From contig CM067314.1 of the NCBI GenBank assembly GCA_034231615.1, positions 7,379,501-7,443,500 on the forward strand: DNA of 64,000 nt. The letters are read 5' to 3'. Made by a program: the position numbers and the translations under genes. Numbering within the stretch: the first letter of the stretch is position 1; each line of letters begins with the position of its first letter. The DNA is from Meghimatium bilineatum (lineage: Eukaryota; Mollusca; Gastropoda; Stylommatophora; Philomycidae). The notes beneath the pieces are model-generated. The model had not been told where the DNA came from. It made no database searches and worked only from the letters and a program-made list of their open reading frames with translations. Shown here piece by piece: positions 51,481 through 64,000 of the stretch.

Positions 51481-52090
51481 AATAATACGACAGTTCCAGA
51501 GCCCGTGTTTGAGATCTAGCACAATTAACAACTGTATGCAAATAGAATTAAAATGAATGAATGAATGGAGAGACATTCCATTCTCCTACTGGATAGCATT
51601 GGCCGCATGGGGTACACAAAATTATCTGTCGTTAGCAGATTTGATAAACACGGCCGGTGAAAGGTTTCAGAATTCATCGTTACCACAAGAAATCGAAGAT
51701 GTAAGCATGTATTTAGGAGAAATATATTCCTGGATATTCATTACCTTCTTGTTTGCAACGAGCATTCCTTCAGATTTGTTTCTTACACACCAAAACTGAA
51801 GAAGCCGACAGGGGGCCACGTGACTAGGCTTCCGCTGTTTGGAGCAAACTGATTGGCTGCTGATTGAGAGTGTTGCAGGAGGTAGGGCTACGTTGTGTAC
51901 TATTCATAAAGTTGGAGTGTTGTACAGAGACCACAGCAGGTGGTGTTCATGCTTTGCGGTAGAGAAAGTTGTTCTCGTCCTTTCATTCAAATTCTCATTA
52001 AATATAATCGGGTGTGTGACTGAGGAAAGATATATTAATGGTGTAGGTGTGTACGAAAAATGTGTTGGATATATGAAGTGTAGGGCTTAT
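51481..52090. promoter_or_regulatory. Less AT-rich unique region with promoter-like elements
   Basis: An E-box CACGTG (51817-51822), CTTCCGC just after it, and an inverted CCAAT box (ATTGG, 51852-51856) lie within 40 bp. The region is not a member of any repeat family seen. It is about 8.3 kb above the kinase ATG, so it could hold its promoter and a non-coding first exon, or a promoter of something to the right. Open frames here (51557-51799, 51839-52102) match nothing I know. Confidence 0.25.
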
Positions 52091-52770
52091 GCTCCAATCT
52101 AATATCCGTATGGTTGCGAAAGTTGGAAAATAACGAAAGCACTGGAGAACTTACATTCATTTGACAATAAATGTCTTAGAAAATGCTTAAATATATAAGA
52201 AGAATTGAAGTCAGACAAGCAAGTAAACGAAGCAAAACGCAATATGTTTCTACAACAAAAAGAAGAAAACGATGAACTTGTATCAGATATGTACTTGGAA
52301 TGAATGAAAACAGATTACCACTACAAACATTAAGATTAGTACCAGATGGCAAAAGAAAAAGAGGAAAACTTAGAGGACTCTTCGCAGAAAAACCATCAAA
52401 GAGGGTAGACTATGGGTCTCAACTATATGTAGGAATTACACACAATAGCATCACGTCGCTCGAACTGAAGAGTGCTGATTTCTATCGTATGCGGCACTGA
52501 AGGATCACATATATATGACGGTTTGGTACCTTCTTGTGCAAAATCTATAGCAAGGTACCAACAGCAAAGCCAAACTATGTATGATCAGAACATGCGTATA
52601 TCCAGTGGCAATATACGGTTCCGGGACATTGACATTAAATAAAACAATAGCAAAGATAATCGCTGCTTTCGAAATGAAATGCTAACAGATAGCAAAAATG
52701 CAAATAGATACTCACGTATACTGTATATTTAACATTGTTTGTAAGGACGTTCTGGAAAGAATGTATTCTT
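52091..52770 (+). mobile_element. LINE scraps
   Basis: YPYGCESWKITKALENLHSF at about 52108 and YPVAIYGSGTLTLNKTIAKI at about 52600 are two decayed copies of the same polymerase segment. RTFWKEC near 52750 is an end fragment. Confidence 0.65.
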
Positions 52771-52829
52771 TAATAATTCTTCTGTTCTAACATGTATTAA
52801 CATATTACAAACAAGTTAAAAATGAGAAT

Positions 52830-53413
52830 TATAAAATGCTACATCTATTCTATATTTAATATATGGCTCAGAAACATGGACACTAAATAAACAATTAGAA
52901 GACAGAAATGATGCCTTTGAGATGTGGGTATATAGGACAATAGGGAGAACATCATGGAAAGAGAAGAACACAAATAAAGAGGCGCTAAAGTCACTTAATA
53001 TGAAGAAAGAATTACTAAGAGAAATAAAGATTAGGCAAATAAAATTTTGGACACACTAAAAGACGTGACACCTTATTGAAGACCTTACTTGAGGGTAAAG
53101 TCAAAGGGAAGCGAGGTAGGCATAGATACAAGTGGGAGAGTAACATCACACGATGGAAATGTTACAGCTAGCAGAGTGTACCACCACGACAAGAGACAGG
53201 GGATGTTGGAGATCCGTTGCAGCCAAAATTCGTTGCGAAGGCGACACTTGATGATGATAATGTAAGGACGATCACCGAGAATATGGTCACAATAGGCAAG
53301 ATTGAAGGAAACAGAGACAGAGGGTGACAACGTGAGAAAATATCTTGATACATAATACTGGAGATAGAGAGCCATGGTCCCCTACGCCATCCAGCATGGC
53401 ACCTAATGAATGA
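52830..53413 (+). mobile_element. LINE 3' end (HDTLLKTLLE family)
   Basis: Readable with frameshifts: LIYGSETWTLNKQLEDRNDA, FEMWVYRTIGRTSWKEKK, RRDTLLKTLLEGKVKGKRG. It ends with the ATAATACTGGAGATAGAG segment also found at 18100, followed by ATGAATGAATGAA. Confidence 0.78.
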
Positions 53414-53880
53414 ATGAATATTCACATTATTATTTCTATGGTTTTTATTTTCTAACACACCAATACCTGTTCAAACAATATTGTATTTTTCTGCCTGTCG
53501 CTGTTGTTGTTCGTCCATCACAAGTGATGATGACCATTTGTTACATCCACTTCTGAAATCCACAGTTATATCATTGATTATGAATTCGTAGATGGCTAGT
53601 AAGTCATATTCTGGTCGCAAATGTCCTTGAACAATTCGGTCATGGGATGACCAGTACAGATGGGTCAATTGAAACTTCCCTACACTTTTCTATAACAAGC
53701 CTCACGTTAAGGATATGATCTCTTGTTCCTCTGCCTGATCTGAAACAGATGTTACACTAGCGATGGCTACATACAGGTTCTCAATCAATTTTAAAGCAGA
53801 AATGGAAGCTCGCAAGAGAGCAGTAGAAATGGTCTTTCAACATAAAGAATGCACACAAATGAATGATGTATTACTAAACA
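53414..53880. other. Non-coding lead-in to the satellite
   Basis: No gene or repeat recognised. Confidence 0.45.
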
Positions 53881-56800
53881 GCTGCACTTTCAGTCATAAC
53901 AGCAACACATGAACACCGAACTGATGCACTTTCAGTCATAACAGCAACACAGGAACACCGAACTGATGCACTTTCAGTCATAACAGCAACACAGGAACAC
54001 CGAACTGATGCACTTTCAGTCATAACAGGAACACCGAACTGATGCACTTTCAGTCATAACAGCAACACCGAACTGATGCACTTTCAGTCATAACAGGAAC
54101 ACATGAACACCGAACTGATGCACTTTCAGTCATAACAGCAACACAGGAACACCGAACTGATGCACTTTCAGTCATAACAGCAACACATGAACACCGAACT
54201 GATGCACTTTCAGTCATAACAGCAACACCGAACTGATGCACTTTCAGTCATAACAGCAACACCGAACTGATGCACTTTCAGTCATAACAGCAACACCGAA
54301 CTGATGCACTTTCAGTCATAACAGCAACACCGAACTGATGCACTTTCAGTCATAACAGCAACACATGAACACCGAACTGATGCACTTTCAGTCATAACAG
54401 CAACACATGAACACCGAACTGATGCACTTTCAGTCATAACAGCAACACATGAACACCGAACTGATGCACTTTCAGTCATAACAGGAACACCGAACTGATG
54501 CACTTTCAGTCATAACAGCAACACCGAACTGATGCACTTTCAGTCATAACAGCAACACATGAACACCGAACTGATGCACTTTCAGTCATAACAGCAACAC
54601 AGGAACACCGAACTGATGCACTTTCAGTCATAACAGGAACACCGAACTGATGCACTTTCAGTCATAACAGCAACACCGAACTGATGCACTTTCAGTCATA
54701 ACAGGAACACATGAACACCGAACTGATGCACTTTCAGTCATAACAGCAACACAGGAACACCGAACTGATGCACTTTCAGTCATAACAGCAACACAGGAAC
54801 ACCGAACTGATGCACTTTCAGTCATAACAGGAACACCGAGCTGATGCACTTTCAGTCATAACAGCAACACCGAACTGATGCACTTTCAGTCATAACAGGA
54901 ACACATGAACACCGAACTGATGCACTTTCAGTCATAACAGCAACACAGGAACACCGAACTGATGCACTTTCAGTCATAACAGCAACACATGAACACCGAA
55001 CTGATGCACTTTCAGTCATAACAGCAACACCGAACTGATGCACTTTCAGTCATAACAGCAACACCGAACTGATGCACTTTCAGTCATAACAGCAACACCG
55101 AACTGATGCACTTTCAGTCATAACAGCAACACCGAACTGATGCACTTTCAGTCATAACAGCAACACATGAACACCGAACTGATGCACTTTCAGTCATAAC
55201 AGCAACACATGAACACCGAACTGATGCACTTTCAGTCATAACAGCAACACATGAACACCGAACTGATGCACTTTCAGTCATAACAGGAACACCGAACTGA
55301 TGCACTTTCAGTCATAACAGCAACACCGAACTGATGCACTTTCAGTCATAACAGCAACACAGGAACACCGAACTGATGCACTTTCAGTCATAACAGCAAC
55401 ACAGGAACACCGAACTGATGCACTTTCAGTCATAACAGGAACACCGAACTGATGCACTTTCAGTCATAACAGCAACACCGAACTGATGCACTTTCAGTCA
55501 TAACAGGAACACATGAACACCGAACTGATGCACTTTCAGTCATAACAGCAACACAGGAACACCGAACTGATGCACTTTCAGTCATAACAGCAACACATGA
55601 ACACCGAACTGATGCACTTTCAGTCATAACAGCAACACCGAACTGATGCACTTTCAGTCATAACAGCAACACCGAACTGATGCACTTTCAGTCATAACAG
55701 CAACACCGAACTGATGCACTTTCAGTCATAACAGCAACACATGAACACCGAACTGATGCACTTTCAGTCATAACAGCAACACATGAACACCGAACTGATG
55801 CACTTTCAGTCATAACAGCAACACATGAACACCGAACTGATGCACTTTCAGTCATAACAGCAACACATGAACACCGAACTGATGCACTTTCAGTCATAAC
55901 AGGAACACCGAACTGATGCACTTTCAGTCATAACAGCAACACCGAACTGATGCACTTTCAGTCATAACAGCAACACATGAACACCGAACTGATGCACTTT
56001 CAGTCATAACAGGAACACCGAACTGATGCACTTTCAGTCATAACAGCAACACATGAACACCGAACTGATGCACTTTCAGTCATAACAGCAACACATGAAC
56101 ACCGAACTGATGCACTTTCAGTCATAACAGCAACACATGAACACCGAACTGATGCACTTTCAGTCATAACAGCAACACATGAACACCGAACTGATGCACT
56201 TTCAGTCATAACAGCAACACATGAACACCGAACTGATGCACTTTCAGTCATAACAGGAACACCGAACTGATGCACTTTCAGTCATAACAGCAACACCGAA
56301 CTGATGCACTTTCAGTCATAACAGGAACACATGAACACCGAACTGATGCACTTTCAGTCATAACAGCAACACAGGAACACCGAACTGATGCACTTTCAGT
56401 CATAACAGGAACACCGAACTGATGCACTTTCAGTCATAACAGCAACACAGGAACACCGAACTGATGCACTTTCAGTCATAACAGGAACACCGAACTGATG
56501 CACTTTCAGTCATAACAGCAACACCGAACTGATGCACTTTCAGTCATAACAGGAACACATGAACACCGAACTGATGCACTTTCAGTCATAACAGCAACAC
56601 AGGAACACCGAACTGATGCACTTTCAGTCATAACAGCAACACATGAACACCGAACTGATGCACTTTCAGTCATAACAGCAACACCGAACTGATGCACTTT
56701 CAGTCATAACAGCAACACCGAACTGATGCACTTTCAGTCATAACAGCAACACCGAACTGATGCACTTTCAGTCATAACAGCAACACATGAACACCGAACT

Positions 56801-59800
56801 GATGCACTTTCAGTCATAACAGCAACACCGAACTGATGCACTTTCAGTCATAACAGGAACACATGAACACCGAACTGATGCACTTTCAGTCATAACAGCA
56901 ACACAGGAACACCGAACTGATGCACTTTCAGTCATAACAGCAACACATGAACACCGAACTGATGCACTTTCAGTCATAACAGCAACACCGAACTGATGCA
57001 CTTTCAGTCATAACAGGAACACCGAACTGATGCACTTTCAGTCATAACAGGAACACATGAACACCGAACTGATGCACTTTCAGTCATAACAGCAACACAT
57101 GAACACCGAACTGATGCACTTTCAGTCATAACAGCAACACATGAACACCGAACTGATGCACTTTCAGTCATAACAGCAACACATGAACACCGAACTGATG
57201 CACTTTCAGTCATAACAGGAACACCGAACTGATGCACTTTCAGTCATAACAGCAACACATGAACACCGAACTGATGCACTTTCAGTCATAACAGGACCAC
57301 CGAACTGATGCACTTTCAGTCATAACAGCAACACATGAACACCGAACTGATGCACTTTCAGTCATAACAGCAACACATGAACACCAAACTGATGCACTTT
57401 CAGTCATAACAGGAACACCGAACTGATGCACTTTCAGTCATAACAGCAACACCGAACTGATGCACTTTCAGTCATAACAGCAACACATGAACACCGAACT
57501 GATGCACTTTCAGTCATAACAGGAACACCGAACTGATGCACTTTCAGTCATAACAGCAACACATGAACACCGAACTGATGCACTTTCAGTCATAACAGCA
57601 ACACATGAACACCGAACTGATGCACTTTCAGTCATAACAGCAACACATGAACACCGAACTGATGCACTTTCAGTCATAACAGCAACACATGAACACCGAA
57701 CTGATGCACTTTCAGTCATAACAGCAACACATGAACACCGAACTGATGCACTTTCAGTCATAACAGCAACACATGAACACCGAACTGATGCACTTTCAGT
57801 CATAACAGGAACACCGAACTGATGCACTTTCAGTCATAACAGCAACACATGAACACCGAACTGATGCACTTTCAGTCATAACAGGAACACCGAACTGATG
57901 CACTTTCAGTCATAACAGCAACACATGAACACCGAACTGATGCACTTTCAGTCATAACAGCAACACATGAACACCGAACTGATGCACTTTCAGTCATAAC
58001 AGCAACACATGAACACCGAACTGATGCACTTTCAGTCATAACAGCAACACATGAACACCGAACTGATGCACTTTCAGTCATAACAGCAACACATGAACAC
58101 CGAACTGATGCACTTTCAGTCATAACAGCAACACATGAACACCGAACTGATGCACTTTCAGTCATAACAGGAACACCGAACTGATGCACTTTCAGTCATA
58201 ACAGCAACACATGAACACCGAACTGATGCACTTTCAGTCATAACAGGAACACCGAACTGATGCACTTTCAGTCATAACAGCAACACATGAACACCGAACT
58301 GATGCACTTTCAGTCATAACAGCAACACATGAACACCGAACTGATGCACTTTCAGTCATAACAGGAACACCGAACTGATGCACTTTCAGTCATAACAGCA
58401 ACACATGAACACCGAACTGATGCACTTTCAGTCATAACAGCAACACATGAACACCGAACTGATGCACTTTCAGTCATAACAGCAACACATGAACACCGAA
58501 CTGATGCACTTTCAGTCATAACAGCAGAAAATGAACACCGAACTGATGCACTTTCAGTCATAACAGCAACACCGAACTGATGCACTTTCAGTCATAACAG
58601 GAACACATGAACACCGAACTGATGCACTTTCAGTCATAACAGGAACACCGAACTGATGCACTTTCAGTCATAACAGCAACACATGAACACCGAACTGATG
58701 CACTTTCAGTCATAACAGGAACACCGAACTGATGCACTTTCAGTCATAACAGCAACACATAAACACCGAACTGATGCACTTTCAGTCATAACAGCAACAC
58801 ATGAACACCGAACTGATGCACTTTCAGTCATAACAGGAACACCGAACTGATGCACTTTCAGTCATAACAGCAACACCGAACTGATGCACTTTCAGTCATA
58901 ACAGCAACACATGAACACCGAACTGATGCACTTTCAGTCATAACAGGAACACCGAACTGATGCACTTTCAGTCATAACAGCAACACATGAACACCGAACT
59001 GATGCACTTTCAGTCATAACAGCAACACATGAACACCGAACTGATGCACTTTCAGTCATAACAGCAACACATGAACACCGAACTGATGCACTTTCAGTCA
59101 TAACAGCAACACATGAACACCGAACTGATGCACTTTCAGTCATAACAGCAACACATGAACACCGAACTGATGCACTTTCAGTCATAACAGCAACACATGA
59201 ACACCGAACTGATGCACTTTCAGTCATAACAGGAACACCGAACTGATGCACTTTCAGTCATAACAGCAACACATGAACACCGAACTGATGCACTTTCAGT
59301 CATAACAGGAACACCGAACTGATGCACTTTCAGTCATAACAGCAACACATGAACACCGAACTGATGCACTTTCAGTCATAACAGCAACACATGAACACCG
59401 AACTGATGCACTTTCAGTCATAACAGGAACACCGAACTGATGCACTTTCAGTCATAACAGCAACACATGAACACCGAACTGATGCACTTTCAGTCATAAC
59501 AGCAACACATGAACACCGAACTGATGCACTTTCAGTCATAACAGCAACACATGAACACCGAACTGATGCACTTTCAGTCATAACAGGAACACATGAACAC
59601 CGAACTGATGCACTTTCAGTCATAACAGGAACACCGAACTGATGCACTTTCAGTCATAACAGCAACACATGAACACCGAACTGATGCACTTTCAGTCATA
59701 ACAGGAACACCGAACTGATGCACTTTCAGTCATAACAGCAACACATAAACACCGAACTGATGCACTTTCAGTCATAACAGCAACACATGAACACCGAACT

Positions 59801-62800
59801 GATGCACTTTCAGTCATAACAGGAACACCGAACTGATGCACTTTCAGTCATAACAGCAACACCGAACTGATGCACTTTCAGTCATAACAGCAACACATGA
59901 ACACCGAACTGATGCACTTTCAGTCATAACAGGAACACCGAACTGATGCACTTTCAGTCATAACAGCAACACATGAACACCGAACTGATGCACTTTCAGT
60001 CATAACAGCAACACATGAACACCGAACTGATGCACTTTCAGTCATAACAGCAACACATGAACACCGAACTGATGCACTTTCAGTCATAACAGCAACACAT
60101 GAACACCGAACTGATGCACTTTCAGTCATAACAGCAACACATGAACACCGAACTGATGCACTTTCAGTCATAACAGCAACACATGAACACCGAACTGATG
60201 CACTTTCAGTCATAACAGGAACACCGAACTGATGCACTTTCAGTCATAACAGCAACACATGAACACCGAACTGATGCACTTTCAGTCATAACAGGAACAC
60301 CGAACTGATGCACTTTCAGTCATAACAGCAACACATGAACACCGAACTGATGCACTTTCAGTCATAACAGCAACACATGAACACCGAACTGATGCACTTT
60401 CAGTCATAACAGGAACACCGAACTGATGCACTTTCAGTCATAACAGCAACACCGAACTGATGCACTTTCAGTCATAACAGGAACACATGAACACCGAACT
60501 GATGCACTTTCAGTCATAACAGCAACACCGAACTGATGCACTTTCAGTCATAACAGGAACACATGAACACCGAACTGATGCACTTTCAGTCATAACAGCA
60601 ACACCGAACTGATGCACTTTCAGTCATAACAGGAACACATGAACACCGAACTGATGCACTTTCAGTCATAACAGCAACACCGAACTGATGCACTTTCAGT
60701 CATAACAGGAACACATGAACACCGAACTGATGCACTTTCAGTCATAACAGCAACACCGAACTGATGCACTTTCAGTCATAACAGGAACACCGAACTGATG
60801 CACTTTCAGTCATAACAGGAACACCGAACTGATGCACTTTCAGTCATAACAGCAACACATGAACACCGAACTGATGCACTTTCAGTCATAACAGCAACAC
60901 CGAACTGATGCACTTTCAGTCATAACAGGAACACATGAACACCGAACTGATGCACTTTCAGTCATAACAGGAACACCGAACTGATGCACTTTCAGTCATA
61001 ACAGCAACACATGAACACCGAACTGATGCACTTTCAGTCATAACAGCAACACATGAACACCGAACTGATGCACTTTCAGTCATAACAGCAACACATGAAC
61101 ACCGAACTGATGCACTTTCAGTCATAACAGGAACACCGAACTGATGCACTTTCAGTCATAACAGCAACACATGAACACCGAACTGATGCACTTTCAGTCA
61201 TAACAGCAACACATGAACACCGAACTGATGCACTTTCAGTCATAACAGCAACACATGAACACCGAACTGATGCACTTTCAGTCATAACAGCAGAAAATGA
61301 ACACCGAACTGATGCACTTTCAGTCATAACAGCAACACCGAACTGATGCACTTTCAGTCATAACAGGAACACATGAACACCGAACTGATGCACTTTCAGT
61401 CATAACAGGAACACCGAACTGATGCACTTTCAGTCATAACAGCAACACATGAACACCGAACTGATGCACTTTCAGTCATAACAGGAACACCGAACTGATG
61501 CACTTTCAGTCATAACAGCAACACATAAACACCGAACTGATGCACTTTCAGTCATAACAGCAACACATGAACACCGAACTGATGCACTTTCAGTCATAAC
61601 AGGAACACCGAACTGATGCACTTTCAGTCATAACAGCAACACCGAACTGATGCACTTTCAGTCATAACAGCAACACATGAACACCGAACTGATGCACTTT
61701 CAGTCATAACAGGAACACCGAACTGATGCACTTTCAGTCATAACAGCAACACATGAACACCGAACTGATGCACTTTCAGTCATAACAGCAACACATGAAC
61801 ACCGAACTGATGCACTTTCAGTCATAACAGCAACACATGAACACCGAACTGATGCACTTTCAGTCATAACAGCAACACATGAACACCGAACTGATGCACT
61901 TTCAGTCATAACAGCAACACATGAACACCGAACTGATGCACTTTCAGTCATAACAGCAACACATGAACACCGAACTGATGCACTTTCAGTCATAACAGGA
62001 ACACCGAACTGATGCACTTTCAGTCATAACAGCAACACATGAACACCGAACTGATGCACTTTCAGTCATAACAGGAACACCGAACTGATGCACTTTCAGT
62101 CATAACAGCAACACATGAACACCGAACTGATGCACTTTCAGTCATAACAGCAACACATGAACACCGAACTGATGCACTTTCAGTCATAACAGGAACACCG
62201 AACTGATGCACTTTCAGTCATAACAGCAACACATGAACACCGAACTGATGCACTTTCAGTCATAACAGCAACACATGAACACCGAACTGATGCACTTTCA
62301 GTCATAACAGCAACACATGAACACCGAACTGATGCACTTTCAGTCATAACAGCAACACATGAACACCGAACTGATGCACTTTCAGTCATAACAGCAACAC
62401 CGAACTGATGCACTTTCAGTCATAACAGGAACACATGAACACCGAACTGATGCACTTTCAGTCATAACAGCAACACCGAACTGATGCACTTTCAGTCATA
62501 ACAGGAACACATGAACACCGAACTGATGCACTTTCAGTCATAACAGCAACACCGAACTGATGCACTTTCAGTCATAACAGGAACACCGAACTGATGCACT
62601 TTCAGTCATAACAGCAACACATGAACACCGAACTGATGCACTTTCAGTCATAACAGCAACACCGAACTGATGCACTTTCAGTCATAACAGGAACACATGA
62701 ACACCGAACTGATGCACTTTCAGTCATAACAGGAACACCGAACTGATGCACTTTCAGTCATAACAGCAACACATGAACACCGAACTGATGCACTTTCAGT

Positions 62801-63345
62801 CATAACAGCAACACATGAACACCGAACTGATGCACTTTCAGTCATAACAGCAACACCGAACTGATGCACTTTCAGTCATAACAGCAACACATGAACACCG
62901 AACTGATGCACTTTCAGTCATAACAGCAACACCGAACTGATGCACTTTCAGTCATAACAGCAACACATGAACACCGAACTGATGCACTTTCAGTCATAAC
63001 AGCAACACATGAACACCGAACTGATGCACTTTCAGTCATAACAGCAACACCGAACTGATGCACTTTCAGTCATAACAGCAACACCGAACTGATGCACTTT
63101 CAGTCATAACAGCAACACCGAACTGATGCACTTTCAGTCATAACAGCAACACCGAACTGATGCACTTTCAGTCATAACAGCAACACATGAACACCGAACT
63201 GATGCACTTTCAGTCATAACAGCAACACCGAACTGATGCACTTTCAGTCATAACAGCAACACCGAACTGATGCACTTTCAGTCATAACAGCAACACCGAA
63301 CTGATGCACTTTCAGTCATAACAGCAACACATGAACACCGAACTG
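53881..63345. repeat. 9.5-kb satellite of mixed 34-bp and 42-bp units with higher-order repeats
   Basis: Short unit: CGAACTGATGCACTTTCAGT plus CATAACAGSAACAC (34 bp). Long unit: the same with an extra 8 bp, usually ACATGAAC, sometimes ACAGGAAC (42 bp). About 240-250 units in one orientation with very few point changes. Each unit has the small dyad ACTGA-TGCACTT-TCAGT. Long units keep a minus-strand frame open (14 codons, MTESASVRCSCVAV) and each short unit shifts it, which creates many spurious frames of 63-105 codons. Runs of long and short units recur at offsets of 802, 986, 1,062 and 2,766 bp. Confidence 0.98.
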
Positions 63346-63499
63346 AATGAACTGAGGGCAGATCTAGTTCAGTTACATAATAATTTCTAGAGAATACTGA
63401 CCTGGAGATTGGATAGTGACCATAATTACGTGAGAAATAAAATAGAGATGTATACAGGTTCACAAGAACCAATGAATTGCTTTCAATTTTGAAGTCGTC

Positions 63500-63790
63500 A
63501 ATGGTGAAACGACGAAAATTTGCATGGTTTGGACTTGTATGACGACATGATTCGTTGTCCAAAACAATACTGAAAAGAACCGCCAAAGATGGAAGAAGCA
63601 GATATGTACCAATAAAAGTATGGACAGACAACATCAAGGACTGGACAAGACAAGATTTTTCCTCACTCATTCGCACAGCTGAAGATAGAAATCGCAGGAG
63701 GAGAGAACTCTGTGAGTTGAAGAATCCAATGTGGTACCCCTACAACCATGACTGGTTACGGGATTATAGATGGATTACAAATGACGTTTA
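63500..63790 (+). mobile_element. LINE 3' end
   Basis: VKRRKFAWFGL with a frameshift, then SKTILKRTAKDGRS, VWTDNIKDWTRQDFSSLIRT and NPMWYPYNHDW, the end of the SKTILQ-type LINE family. Confidence 0.82.
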
Positions 63791-63892
63791 GCGAAATGAA
63801 ACTTGTACATAATTACAGCATACAGATCTGCCTATATTAGCGTATACATTAGTACATCAGTGTCTCCCTATGTTAATGCTAATGTGTTTTCG

Positions 63893-64000
63893 AATTCGAT
63901 GCTACAGAAGTGTGGTTTCTAAGAAGAACAATAAAAAATCCATGGACAGCTAAGAAAACTAATGCAGATGTTCTCGTTGATGCTGGTGTAAAAAGATCAC
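63893..64000 (+). mobile_element. LINE fragment cut by the window end
   Basis: Matches 473-580 of this window (FDATEVWFLRRT, PWTAKKTNADVLVDAGVKRS). It continues beyond the window. Confidence 0.8.

Noticed and set aside
51557-51799. 80-codon frame as a small membrane protein
   Set aside because: A hydrophobic segment is visible, but there is no known family, no splice or conservation evidence, and the length is within chance.
53881-63345. Series of minus-strand frames of 63-105 codons reading MTESASVRCSCVAV repeats
   Set aside because: They exist only because the 42-bp unit is a multiple of three. Each 34-bp unit breaks them, and there is no start context, splice site or unique coding sequence.
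53881-63345. CRISPR-like array
   Set aside because: There are no unique spacers, units are contiguous, and the genome is eukaryotic. It is a satellite.

Overview
The window is eukaryotic, from an invertebrate animal. Its one convincing protein gene is split by seven exons with GT-AG introns, a polymerase III tRNA gene is present, and the rest is AT-rich non-coding DNA packed with non-LTR retrotransposon (LINE) remains, small TIR elements, dispersed short repeats and minisatellites. The LINE tails look like those common in molluscs and other lophotrochozoans. I lean towards a mollusc, but nothing in the sequence proves it.

The central gene lies on the minus strand, with coding exons from 43541 down to 25718. 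It encodes a CDK4/CDK6-type cyclin-dependent kinase of 417 residues. All seven exons join in frame and every kinase landmark is present: glycine loop, beta-3 Lys, a PMAAIRE helix, [12 protein letters not shown]-loop Thr and APE. It is unusual in carrying a Gln/His-rich extension of about 80 residues before the kinase fold. Its stop codon lies inside the last copy of a decayed tandem repeat that continues into the 3' flank. All six introns contain mobile-element or minisatellite DNA.

Layout: 1-5.8 kb has LINE tails, a tRNA-Gln(TTG) gene, short dispersed repeats (family R1) and a 77-bp minisatellite. 5.8-25 kb is mobile-element debris: RNase H pieces, a reverse transcriptase fragment nested inside another LINE, hAT-like MITEs, an 18S rRNA 5'-end fragment and many small tandem arrays. 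25.7-43.5 kb is the CDK4/6 gene with its repeat-filled introns. 44-53.5 kb holds an RNase H LINE, a 34-bp array of about 28 copies, a piggyBac-like TTAA element, a 48-bp array grown from a LINE 3' end, and further LINE tails. 53.9-63.3 kb is one 9.5-kb satellite built from 34-bp and 42-bp units with higher-order periodicity. The window ends in LINE tails.

Apart from the kinase and the tRNA, no gene can be supported. Nearly all other open frames are LINE debris or products of repeats whose period is a multiple of three. The most interesting observations concern how tandem arrays arise from mobile elements and how they have reached into the coding end of a cell-cycle gene. Repeat edges are approximate unless target-site duplications are given.
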